Positions 48,989 to 57,204 of a DNA stretch of 64,000 nt are shown in pieces. Position numbers and translations under genes: made by a program. How positions within the stretch are numbered: the stretch's first letter is position 1; each line of letters starts with the position of its first letter. This DNA comes from Terriglobus tenax (GTDB lineage Bacteria; Acidobacteriota; Terriglobia; Terriglobales; Acidobacteriaceae), in contig NZ_JAGSYA010000004.1 in NCBI RefSeq assembly GCF_025685395.1, forward strand, positions 62,001 through 126,000, given 5' to 3'. The notes beneath the pieces are model-generated. The model made no database searches. It had not been told where the DNA came from and saw only the letters and a list, made by a program, of their open reading frames with translations.

Positions 48989-51295
48989 ATGATTTTGCGC
49001 CGTTTTGCTGTTGTTCTGCCGTTTTTCCTGTTGTCGCTGTCCGCCGGTCTGAGCTATGCCCAGACGAAGAAACCGGCAGCGAAGAAGCCTGCCGCCAAGT
49101 CGGCGGCAAAACCCGCTGCGGCCAAAAGCACGAGCGGGAAAACATCTGCCAGGCCGGCAGTGAAGGGCCGGAAGAAGGTCGTAAGCCCGCCGCCCACCGC
49201 ACAGTCACGCAAACTGACCAGCGCCTTTGTGGCGTCGTCTCAGCTGCGGTCCATGGCGCAGCAGCTCAATGCGGGCCGTTCCGCGGCAGCCTACAGCGGA
49301 GTTCTGGGTTATGCCAACAGCCATACCGGCGAAGCCTCCGCAACCGCATGGCTGGCCATTGGCCACGCCTACATGCTGGATAAGCGGTTTGGCGATGCCT
49401 ATAACGCCTTCCGACAGGCGGCTCAGCGCGGGGAGGCCCTGGATGACTATGCCGATTACCTTGGGGCGCAGGCAGCTTTGCAGGGAGGCCGCGGCAGTGA
49501 TGCTTACGCCCTGCTGGATGGCTTTGCCAAGCGTCACCCGGGATCGATCTTTGCAAGCAATGCGCCGGTGCTGCTGGCTAATGCATACCTGCAGCAGAAT
49601 GACCCGGAAGGTGCTTTGAGGGTGCTGGGGCAGCAGGCCAACACCCCCCTGGCATCGCATGCGGACTTCCGCTACGCCCAGGCGCGTGCCTGGCAGCTTG
49701 CTGGGAGCACCAACCAGGCTGCGGCAATGTATCGCAGTCTCTACACGCTGCTGCCTCTGAGCTATGAGGCCACGCAGGCACGAGTGCAGTTGCAGCAGAT
49801 GGGCACCCCGTTGACCGCGACCGAGCATAAGATTCACGCCGACCAGCTTTATAACGCGAAGCGGTATGCCGATGCGGCGGACGAGTATCACAGCATCCAG
49901 AACAACCCGTCGTTAAGCCCCTCGGACCGCGACGCGCTCGATATCTATGCTGCCGTGTGCGATCTCAAGCTGAAACGTCTCTCCAAGCGAGAGGCTGAAG
50001 GCCTGCCGCAGACCGATGATGACTCCGCAGCGCTGAAGCTCTACCTGCTGGCGGAACTGGCCCGCAGTGCCAATGACACGAACCAGCATGGCAACCTTGT
50101 CGGGCAACTAACCCAACGTTATCCGCGCAGCCGGTGGACGGAAGAGGCCTTGTACTCGGCAGGCAATATGTACCTGATCAAGCATGAGTATGGTACGGCA
50201 GCCAGCTACTACAGCCAGCTTGTGAGCCTGTTTCCACGCAGCACCTACGGACCTTCCGCACACTGGCGGGCCGGCTGGCTGAGTTATCGCACGCGGAACT
50301 ATCCTGAAGCCGCGCGTCTGATGGATGAGCAGATCACTCGCTATCCCACAGGCATTGAGACGCCCACCGCCCTGTACTGGCGGGGACGCATGTACGAGGA
50401 GCAGGAGCACAATCTGCCGCAGGCGGCGAACTACTACCGCACTCTGGCCGCAAGCTTCCCGAACTACTACTACGCCATGCTGTCGCGCCAGCGGCTCAGC
50501 GTACTGGGACAGCAGCCTGTCGTGGCAGCAGCGGCTCCACTGGCTTCTGTCCGTGGACCGCAGGTGCCGGACCTGATTGATACGTTGCCGGAGAACGATA
50601 CGCATCTGATCAAGGCCCGTCTGCTGGCAAATGCGGCGCTGAATGAGTACATCGCTCCGGAGATCCAGGCCAGCCCGACGAGTTCGCAATGGGGCACACT
50701 GGCGCAGGCTGACATCTACACCTCGTTTGGCGAGTATGTGCGTGCCCTGCAGGCGATGAAGCGCAGCGGAGCGTCCTACTTCGCGTATCGCGTGGAAGAT
50801 GTTCCGGAGCGCTACTGGAAGCTGCTGTTCCCGACGCCGTACTGGAATGATCTGACAGCAAACGCCTCGCGCAATGGACTTGATCCGTACCTGGTGGCTT
50901 CGCTGATCCGGCAGGAGTCGGAGTTCAACCCCGGCGCGGTCTCGCATGCGAATGCATATGGGCTGATGCAGATGCTGCCCTCCGTCGGCAAGTCGCTGGC
51001 GAAGAAAGACGGGATCAAGAAGTTTGCGACGAATGACCTTCTGCAGCCGCCAACAAGCCTGCGGCTGGGCACCATGTACCTGCGGCAGACGATTGATCGT
51101 TTCGGCGGGCAGGTGGAGTATGCGCTGGCCGCCTACAACGCTGGCGATACTCCCGTGCGCCTGTGGATGTCCGCGAATGACTACCGCGACATGGCGGAGT
51201 TTGTGGAAGCAATTCCGTACACCGAGACGCGCGAGTATGTGCAGGCGATTCTTCGCAACCGTGAGATGTACCGGGCTGTGTACGGCGGCAAATAG
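48989..51295 (+). CDS. Soluble lytic murein transglycosylase (Slt70-like) with a Lys/Ala-rich leader
   Basis: A 768-residue periplasmic enzyme that cleaves peptidoglycan between MurNAc and GlcNAc, leaving a 1,6-anhydro end. A signal peptide (about residues 1-25) is followed by a ~40-residue Lys/Ala/Pro-rich stretch (KKPAAKKPAAKSAAKP), then a long TPR-like helical superhelix, and the SLT domain at about 610-750. The catalytic Glu is E643 in LIRQESEFNPGAVS; other SLT markers are AYGLMQMLPSVGKSLA, LRLGTMYL and VEYALAAYNAGDTPV. The basic leader is unusual in this family and resembles a histone-H1 tail. Confidence 0.92.
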   Translation: MILRRFAVVLPFFLLSLSAGLSYAQTKKPAAKKPAAKSAAKPAAAKSTSGKTSARPAVKGRKKVVSPPPTAQSRKLTSAFVASSQLRSMAQQLNAGRSAAAYSGVLGYANSHTGEASATAWLAIGHAYMLDKRFGDAYNAFRQAAQRGEALDDYADYLGAQAALQGGRGSDAYALLDGFAKRHPGSIFASNAPVLLANAYLQQNDPEGALRVLGQQANTPLASHADFRYAQARAWQLAGSTNQAAAMYRSLYTLLPLSYEATQARVQLQQMGTPLTATEHKIHADQLYNAKRYADAADEYHSIQNNPSLSPSDRDALDIYAAVCDLKLKRLSKREAEGLPQTDDDSAALKLYLLAELARSANDTNQHGNLVGQLTQRYPRSRWTEEALYSAGNMYLIKHEYGTAASYYSQLVSLFPRSTYGPSAHWRAGWLSYRTRNYPEAARLMDEQITRYPTGIETPTALYWRGRMYEEQEHNLPQAANYYRTLAASFPNYYYAMLSRQRLSVLGQQPVVAAAAPLASVRGPQVPDLIDTLPENDTHLIKARLLANAALNEYIAPEIQASPTSSQWGTLAQADIYTSFGEYVRALQAMKRSGASYFAYRVEDVPERYWKLLFPTPYWNDLTANASRNGLDPYLVASLIRQESEFNPGAVSHANAYGLMQMLPSVGKSLAKKDGIKKFATNDLLQPPTSLRLGTMYLRQTIDRFGGQVEYALAAYNAGDTPVRLWMSANDYRDMAEFVEAIPYTETREYVQAILRNREMYRAVYGGK

Positions 51296-51296
51296 C

Positions 51297-51704
51297 TCAG
51301 GCCATCGATTCGCGCCATGCGGGCGGACAGAGCCGCGCGCTGATGGCGCAACGGATAGCGGTCAGCAGTCCGTTGGAGCGCAGTGGTTTGGCAACCAGGT
51401 CGGCCGCACCCATGTGGATGATATCCATCATCAGCCGCGTGTCCGTCACCCCCGAAAGCATGATGACCGGAAGCGACGGGTAATTGCGGCGCAGTGTGCG
51501 AAGCAGGTCGATTCCGGAAAGGGCCGGCATATCCAGGTCGTCAATGACGAGGTCGATAGTGGAGGCCCCATCTTCCATAAAGCGGAGGGCTTCCTGGCAG
51601 CTGGAGGCTTCTACGGTCAGCAGACCTCCACCGTTCAGAACATCGCGGAGCATCTCCCGCACAGAAGGGTTATCGTCGACAATCAGGATACGTCGGGCAG
51701 CCAT
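51297..51704 (-). CDS. Stand-alone response regulator receiver domain
   Basis: A 135-residue CheY-like protein with no output domain. Acidic pocket RILIVDDNPSV; phosphoacceptor Asp in VIDDLDMPALSG; conserved Ser in IMLSGVTD; and Lys in LVAKPLRS. Such single-domain regulators act by protein contact or as phosphate sinks. There is no histidine kinase nearby. Its ribosome binding site (AAGGAG, six bases before the ATG at 51702-51704) is buried in a strong hairpin, annotated separately. It converges with the Slt gene, whose stop is two bases away. Confidence 0.88.
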   Translation of the reverse strand: MAARRILIVDDNPSVREMLRDVLNGGGLLTVEASSCQEALRFMEDGASTIDLVIDDLDMPALSGIDLLRTLRRNYPSLPVIMLSGVTDTRLMMDIIHMGAADLVAKPLRSNGLLTAIRCAISARLCPPAWRESMA

Positions 51705-51705
51705 G

Positions 51706-51751
51706 CTGGTCTCCTTGCCGTACAGTTGCCTGCATCGGCAGAGGAGACCAG
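51706..51751 (-). promoter_or_regulatory. Hairpin that sequesters the response regulator's ribosome binding site
   Basis: On the minus-strand message, CTGGTCTCC pairs with GGAGACCAG over nine bases, and TGCCG pairs with CGGCA inside it, around a 15-base loop. The 3' arm contains the AAGGAG ribosome binding site and ends one base before the AUG. Start-site access would therefore depend on melting, on a ligand, or on translation from upstream. Confidence 0.6.
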
Positions 51752-51767
51752 GACTTGAGCGGGAAGA

Positions 51768-53186
51768 CTAGTTTTTTTTCAGACGGGAGCGCCGTTCGTC
51801 AGCCCAGCCCGGCTTTGTCTCCTGGCGGGAACGTGCGATAGCCAGCGAGCCGGCCGGGACGTTGTCCGTGATGATGGAGCCGGCGGCGGTAATGGCGCCG
51901 TCACCGATGGTCACCGGTGCCACCAGGGCGTTGTCAGAACCGATAAAGACGTTATCGCCGATGGTTGTCTGGTGCTTGTTGACGCCGTCGTAGTTGCAGG
52001 TAATCACGCCCGCGCCAATGTTGGTTCCGGAGCCGATGACCGCATCGCCCAGGTAGGTCAGGTGGTTCGCCTTCGAGCCCTTGCCGAGCGTTACCTTCTT
52101 GGTCTCAACAAAATTGCCGACGTGTGCACCTTCGCCGATATGGCTTTCAGGGCGCAAGTGCGCGTAAGGGCCGAGGATGGCTCCGTTAGCCACGGTCGCC
52201 TGATCGAGAATGCAGCCATTCCGAAGGATGACACGCTCGCCGATGGTTGAGTTCTGCACGACCGAGTAGGAGCGGATGCGGCAGTCGCCGCCGACAACAG
52301 TGTTGCCGAGCAACTGCACAAAGGGCTCGAGAACGGTGTCTGCCGCAACCTGTACCGAGGAGTCGATGACGCAGGTCTCCGGTCGGAAGATGGTGACACC
52401 CTGAGCCATCAGGCGGCGCGCGGTGGCCATGCGCATCGCCTCGTCCAGGTACATCATCTCGGCGATGGTGTTGGCTCCGAGCACCTCGTCCACCCCCCCG
52501 GTCGCCTCAAGGGCTACAACCTTTTCTCCTGAGCCGACCAGAAGGCTGGCTACGTCGGTCAAATAAAGCTCGCCCTGTGCGTTGTTGGCGTTCAGCTTGT
52601 CGAGCTGCGTGAAGAGGGAAGCTGTACGGAAGGCGTAAATGCCGGAGTTGATCTCGGGTGTATCGCGCTGTTCAGGCTTCAGGTCTTTCTGCTCCACGAT
52701 GGCAAGCGCCTCGGAAGAGCCAGGCTCACGGCGGATGACGCGTCCATAGCCTGTGGGGTCTTCCGGCACGGCCGTGAGGATTGTCATGGAGGCATCCTGT
52801 GCAAGGTGAAAGTCGCGGATGGCTGTAATGGTCTCCGGACGGATGAGCGGTACGTCGCCGGAGAGCACCAGCAGATGATCGGGCGGCGTAATGTCGGAGG
52901 CGGCGAAGAAGGCCTTGACCTGCTGGATGGCATGGCCGGTTCCGCGCTGCTCGGCCTGCAGCACGAAGTGTGTTCCTTCGGCGGAGACAGCTGACTTTAC
53001 CTTGTCGGCCTCGTGGCCAACAATGACGTAGATGTCGCCGGGCCGGACAACCTGTTTCGCGGCGGCGATGACGTGCAGCAGAAGCGCTTTGCCACCGATT
53101 TCATGCAGCACCTTGGGGCGCTTGGACTTCAGGCGTGTGCCTTTGCCGGCAGCCATAATGGCAACGGCGAACGTGGGAGTGCTCAT
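51768..53186 (-). CDS. glmU: Bifunctional UDP-GlcNAc pyrophosphorylase / glucosamine-1-phosphate acetyltransferase
   Basis: A 472-residue cytoplasmic enzyme that acetylates GlcN-1-P and then adds UMP from UTP, making UDP-GlcNAc for peptidoglycan and LPS. The N-terminal pyrophosphorylase motif is MAAGKGTRLKSKRPKVLHEI; AEQRGTGHAIQ and LSGDVPLI follow. The C-terminal half is a left-handed beta helix with hexapeptide repeats and the acetyl-site signature HLTYLGDAVIGSGTNIGAG with NYDG. I set the start at ATG 53184-53186, as the frame before it lacks similarity. Its 3' end reads through an A8 run before the TAG. Confidence 0.95.
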   Translation of the reverse strand: MSTPTFAVAIMAAGKGTRLKSKRPKVLHEIGGKALLLHVIAAAKQVVRPGDIYVIVGHEADKVKSAVSAEGTHFVLQAEQRGTGHAIQQVKAFFAASDITPPDHLLVLSGDVPLIRPETITAIRDFHLAQDASMTILTAVPEDPTGYGRVIRREPGSSEALAIVEQKDLKPEQRDTPEINSGIYAFRTASLFTQLDKLNANNAQGELYLTDVASLLVGSGEKVVALEATGGVDEVLGANTIAEMMYLDEAMRMATARRLMAQGVTIFRPETCVIDSSVQVAADTVLEPFVQLLGNTVVGGDCRIRSYSVVQNSTIGERVILRNGCILDQATVANGAILGPYAHLRPESHIGEGAHVGNFVETKKVTLGKGSKANHLTYLGDAVIGSGTNIGAGVITCNYDGVNKHQTTIGDNVFIGSDNALVAPVTIGDGAITAAGSIITDNVPAGSLAIARSRQETKPGWADERRSRLKKN

Positions 53187-53225
53187 GTTGGGAATGATAG
53201 ATGGAGAGGGGAGTACGCGGGAGAT

Positions 53226-53266
53226 GCAAAAACGGGTCCTTCCTCGTGCCAAGGACCCGTTTTTGC
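53226..53266 (-). terminator. Strong terminator of the M16 peptidase pair
   Basis: A perfect 16-base-pair stem (GCAAAAACGGGTCCTT with AAGGACCCGTTTTTGC) around a nine-base loop, nine bases after the stop of the M16 gene and 40 before glmU starts. The stem carries its own U run on the minus strand, so termination should be efficient. Confidence 0.92.
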
Positions 53267-53275
53267 CGTGGAGTG

Positions 53276-54715
53276 TTAGTTTCCCATGCCTGCCGGGGGC
53301 GGCGGGATGGTGATATCGACGTTGTTGACCGGACCGAGCTGCTTGAGCGAGTCGCCCAGGTCGCCGCCGTTGCCAACGACAACGATGGCCAGCTTTGAGG
53401 TGTCGATATACTTTGCCGCGACACGGGAGACATCCGCGGCCGAGACCTTCTCGATCGCTGACTTGTACTTCTCCAGGTAGTCGGCAGGGTAGCCGTAGAA
53501 GGCCAGCATGACCTGCTCGCTCAGCACCTTCGAACGCGAGTCGTAGCGGAAGATGAAGGAGTTCAGCAGCTGCTCCTTGGCATTCTTCAGCTCGGTCTCC
53601 GTGGGAGGAACGCTCTTGAGCTGGTTGATCTCATCGAGCATCGCCTTGGTGGCCGCAACCGTGCTGGCACTCTTGGTACCGGCCTGCACACGAAAGGTTC
53701 CCGGGTGGTCGTAGCTGGCTCCGTAACCTCCTCCAACCGAGTAGGCCAGGCCAAGCTTCGTTCGGACGGACTGCACGATCCGCGATCCGAAACCACCGGA
53801 GAAGATCTCGTTCATGACACTGAGCGCGTAAACGTCCGGGTTGTTGCGCAGGGTGCCAAGGCCGGCGATGGAGATGTTGGACTGGTTCACATCGTCCTTG
53901 TTGATGAAGTAGACGCCGGGCTTGGGGCCTGGGAAATCGCCCTTGTAGGACTTCGTGGGCTCGCCCTTGGGCAGCTTCTCGAAGACATCGCGCAGCTTCT
54001 TCTCAATGGTGGCGGAGTCGAAGTCGCCAATGACCGAGACCATCAAGTTACTGCCGACAACGGTCCTGTCGTGCCACTGCTTCATGTCATCGACGGTGAC
54101 GGCCAGTACCGTGGAGAACTCGGCCTGACGGGCGTAGGGGCTGCTGCCGCCGTAGACCACCTTGGCCACCTCGCGTGCAAGGATGCCGCTGGCATCGTCA
54201 TTGCGGCGGGCGATGCCGGTAGCCATCTGCTGCTGGGCAAGCTCCAGTTTGTCGGCCTTGAAGGCAGGGTGCAGTAACAGGTCGACTGCCTGTGGGAAGA
54301 CGGTGTCGAAATCGGTCTTCAGACTGCTCCAGGAAAGACCAGTGGAGTCCAGGTCAGAGCTGGTCTCGATCTTGGCGGCCTTTGCTTCCAGCATGTCGTC
54401 CATGGCGTCACCGTCGAGTGTGGCGGTGCCGCTGGTACGCCATACATCACCGTACATATCCAGCATGCCGGTCTTGGCGGCAGGCTCTTCACGCGATCCG
54501 CCGCGGACGTTGATGCTGCCGTCGATGAAGGGAAGTTCATGGTCTTCCTGCAGAAAGATGATGACGCCGTTCTTCAGGTCGATCCGTTTTGGCTGTACGG
54601 GTTTGAACTCATGCAGCGGCGGCGTGGGGATTTTGGCCCATGGCTGGGCGGTCTGCGCAGGAAGAGCTGGTACAGCAAGAGAAAGAGTAAGAGCTACGCG
54701 GAGGATGGTTTTCAC
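53276..54715 (-). CDS. M16-family peptidase-like subunit lacking the zinc motif
   Basis: A 479-residue secreted protein with the paired alpha/beta folds of insulinase/mitochondrial processing peptidase relatives. It has a signal peptide (KTILRVALTLSLAVPALPAQ). Where HxxEH should be, the sequence reads MLDMYGDVWRTSGT, so it cannot bind catalytic zinc. The C-terminal substrate-binding half is intact, with KPGVYFINKDDVNQSNISIAG and SGGFGSRIVQSVRTKLGLAYSVGG (the R/Y loop). It overlaps the upstream active partner by four bases, so they probably form a heterodimer of active and inactive subunits, as known for periplasmic M16B pairs. Confidence 0.9.
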   Translation of the reverse strand: MKTILRVALTLSLAVPALPAQTAQPWAKIPTPPLHEFKPVQPKRIDLKNGVIIFLQEDHELPFIDGSINVRGGSREEPAAKTGMLDMYGDVWRTSGTATLDGDAMDDMLEAKAAKIETSSDLDSTGLSWSSLKTDFDTVFPQAVDLLLHPAFKADKLELAQQQMATGIARRNDDASGILAREVAKVVYGGSSPYARQAEFSTVLAVTVDDMKQWHDRTVVGSNLMVSVIGDFDSATIEKKLRDVFEKLPKGEPTKSYKGDFPGPKPGVYFINKDDVNQSNISIAGLGTLRNNPDVYALSVMNEIFSGGFGSRIVQSVRTKLGLAYSVGGGYGASYDHPGTFRVQAGTKSASTVAATKAMLDEINQLKSVPPTETELKNAKEQLLNSFIFRYDSRSKVLSEQVMLAFYGYPADYLEKYKSAIEKVSAADVSRVAAKYIDTSKLAIVVVGNGGDLGDSLKQLGPVNNVDITIPPPPAGMGN

Positions 54716-56247
54716 TGCGCACCTCCCTGAGCAGCAGCGGCGGGTGTGGGCTTGCTGGGCCGTGTGAACTCAATGGTGGTGCTGGTACGGTTGGATTCGA
54801 CAAACAACTGGTTGGCGACACGGCGAATGTCCGCCTTGGTTACCTTGTCATAAGCATCCAACTGGCGGAAGAGCTCGCGCCAGTCACCATAGCGGGTCTG
54901 GTACTCGGCCAGCTGCGACGCGAGCCCCTGGTTGCTGGCAAGGCCGCGCAGCAGATCGGCACGGGCGCGTGTCTTGAACATAGCCAGCTCGGCGTCGGAA
55001 ACATCTTCCGTCTTCAGACGGTCAAGTTCTTTGTGGATGGCGTCGCGAAGCTGTGCGGGTGTCTTGCCCGGGACGGGAACAGCGTACACCGCGAACAGGC
55101 CGGGATACTTTTCGCCGGGGAAGCCACTGAATCCGGCTGCTGCGGCAGCAATCTTCTGGTCGCGAACCAGCGAGCGATAGAGTCGCGCCGTGCGGCCGTT
55201 CGAGAAAAGGTCGGTGATGGCGTCGTACACGGCATCATCTTTGTCGCGGTAGTCAGGACGGTGGTAGCCCTCAAGGTAGAAAGGCTGCGTGGCCTCGCGG
55301 ATGGTGACGGTGCGTTCGGCGAATTGCTTCGGTTCGACCGTAGTCATCTCCGGCGGTTTGGGGCCGGCGGGAATGCGTCCGAAATACTTCTCGAGGATCG
55401 GCATGGCTTCGGCGCTCTTCACGTCACCTACGACAGCCACAACCATGTTGGCAGGCACGTAATACTTCTTGTGGAACTCCTCGGCCTCGGTCGCGGTCAC
55501 CTGGCTTATCTCGCTGGGCCAGCCGACGCCGCTGCGGCCGTAGGGATGCGCGGTATAAGCGGCGGCGAGGAACTGCTCCACCATGCGGCCAATGGGAGCG
55601 GAGTCAATACGCATGCGGCGTTCTTCCTGCACGACGTCGCGCTCCTTGTAGAACTCGCGCAGGACGGGGTCGGCGATGCGGCTGCTTTCGAGGTAGGCCC
55701 AGAGCTCCAGGCGGTTGGAGGGCATCGACCAGAAGTAGTCGGTCTTGTCCTCGCCAGTAGAGGCGTTCAGGCCAACGGCTCCGCTCTGCTCTGCGATCTC
55801 AGAGAACTGGTTCGGAATGACGTACTGCTGCGCGTCTTTCGTGGCTGCGTCGAAGGCATCCTTCAGTTGCGCAAGCTTCTTCGGATCCTGGCCGACCAGC
55901 TTGCGCTGTTCCAGGTTGTAGGCGGAGTAGGCGGCCTCCACCCTGGCCAGCGCGGCCTTCTCGGCAGTGATGTTGGTGGTGCCAATCTCGCTGGTACCCT
56001 TGAAAGCCATGTGCTCAAACATGTGCGCCAGACCGGAGGCTCCCTGGGGATCATCCGCCGAGCCGGCGTCTACCAGCGTGTAGAAGCTGAAGACCGGCGC
56101 TTCAGGGCGCTCACAAACAATCAGGGTCATGCCGTTGGGCAGCACTTTGACCGTGGTGCGCTTCTCAAAGCTCGCCAGATCCTGCGCCGCGGCAACTCCG
56201 GCAAAAAGGACAACGGCCGCAAGCGCGGCTTTCATGCGATGCAACAT
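54712..56247 (-). CDS. M16-family zinc peptidase, active subunit
   Basis: A 511-residue secreted peptidase. A signal peptide (about residues 1-21) is followed by the inverted zinc motif H75-x2-E78-H79 in GLAHMFEHMAFKGT. Other family features are the KLVGQDPKKLAQLKDAF helical stretch, and SNGRTARLYRSLVRDQKIAAAA near the substrate-binding half. It starts at ATG 56247 with GGAGG four bases upstream, and is co-translated with its inactive partner. The pair is likely a periplasmic peptide-degrading enzyme; substrates unknown. Confidence 0.92.
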   Translation of the reverse strand: MLHRMKAALAAVVLFAGVAAAQDLASFEKRTTVKVLPNGMTLIVCERPEAPVFSFYTLVDAGSADDPQGASGLAHMFEHMAFKGTSEIGTTNITAEKAALARVEAAYSAYNLEQRKLVGQDPKKLAQLKDAFDAATKDAQQYVIPNQFSEIAEQSGAVGLNASTGEDKTDYFWSMPSNRLELWAYLESSRIADPVLREFYKERDVVQEERRMRIDSAPIGRMVEQFLAAAYTAHPYGRSGVGWPSEISQVTATEAEEFHKKYYVPANMVVAVVGDVKSAEAMPILEKYFGRIPAGPKPPEMTTVEPKQFAERTVTIREATQPFYLEGYHRPDYRDKDDAVYDAITDLFSNGRTARLYRSLVRDQKIAAAAAGFSGFPGEKYPGLFAVYAVPVPGKTPAQLRDAIHKELDRLKTEDVSDAELAMFKTRARADLLRGLASNQGLASQLAEYQTRYGDWRELFRQLDAYDKVTKADIRRVANQLFVESNRTSTTIEFTRPSKPTPAAAAQGGAQ

Positions 56248-56318
56248 GGAACCTCCAACCTCTTCAATACTGCAACGATAGTGGATATGGGCGTGGGACG
56301 GTTAGCCAGGGTCGAAGG

Positions 56319-57104
56319 TTAGACCCGCTTTTTTGCAGATTTGCGTGCAGCTTTCTTTGCCGGTTTGGCGGCTGCTTTCTTTGCGGCCTTGCTGGGTGTC
56401 TTGCTGGCAGCTTTTTTAGCCGCTTTCCTGGCCACAGCCTTCTTCGCTGTCTTTCCGGCAGCATGACTGGTCTCCATAACCGGTTCGATCGGCAGGATGA
56501 CCGGAGCAGACTTGGCTGAGGCTGGAAGGGCGGCTTCCGCGGTGATGGAAGGAACGGTGATGCTGGCCAGGAATTGTTTGCTGGTCCAGTCATTGCGGGC
56601 AGCAGGGGGGCCATTACGATGGCTTTCGGCCGCAGCTGTCTGCCAGTCGCCACTGACTACGGCTTTCAGCATCTTCGGGTAGCCCTTCAGCAGCCCTGTC
56701 AGACCCAGGTTATAGGCCATATCAAGCAGGGCCAGCTTGGCGGGTTGGGGCAGGGCATCCCATGTGGAAATATTCTTGCGCAGCTGCTGGTCCAGGGTCA
56801 TGACGGCTGCGCGGAGCTGGGCGTCGATCTCCTCCAGCGTCAGCAGGACCGACATGGCGCTGCGGTAGTATCCGGAGGCCTTGCCCTTCACCATGGAGGC
56901 GACGCGGCGGAAGTCGACGGCAATCTCCTGTGTTGTCGCGGGGCGATTGTCGTACTGGAAGGGCAGGTGCGCGGCTGTCTGGGCATCCGGCAGCATCAGG
57001 CCTGCGCCGACGGTGACCTTGCCCACCGTGTCCTGGTACATCCAGCGGACGACATTCTCAAAAACTTTCAGTTGCGCGAAGGACTCTTCCAGATAAGTCG
57101 ACAC
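56319..57104 (-). CDS. T4-lysozyme-like protein (GH24 type) with a histone H1-like C-terminal tail
   Basis: A 261-residue protein. Its first ~185 residues match phage-type lysozyme: the catalytic triad spacing of T4 lysozyme (E11, D20, T26) is kept as E16, D25 and T31 (FENVVRWMYQDTVGKVTVGAG), and ALLDMAYNLG is the second family block. The last ~45 residues are almost only Lys, Ala, Ser and Arg (AAKKAASKTPSKAAKKAAAK), a histone H1-like tail. No signal peptide. It could be a resident cell-wall hydrolase, a phage-derived lysin, or an unusual DNA- or wall-binding protein; no phage genes surround it. Divergent from the Ig-repeat gene. Confidence 0.8.
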   Translation of the reverse strand: MSTYLEESFAQLKVFENVVRWMYQDTVGKVTVGAGLMLPDAQTAAHLPFQYDNRPATTQEIAVDFRRVASMVKGKASGYYRSAMSVLLTLEEIDAQLRAAVMTLDQQLRKNISTWDALPQPAKLALLDMAYNLGLTGLLKGYPKMLKAVVSGDWQTAAAESHRNGPPAARNDWTSKQFLASITVPSITAEAALPASAKSAPVILPIEPVMETSHAAGKTAKKAVARKAAKKAASKTPSKAAKKAAAKPAKKAARKSAKKRV

Positions 57105-57204
57105 GCGGAAAGCGTACCACGGCTCCCACTTTAGTCACCTCCAGGTAACCCGGGAAGTGTTATTGCCTTTCCCGTTTCAACCGGCGAGAATCAAGGCGGT
57201 CCCT

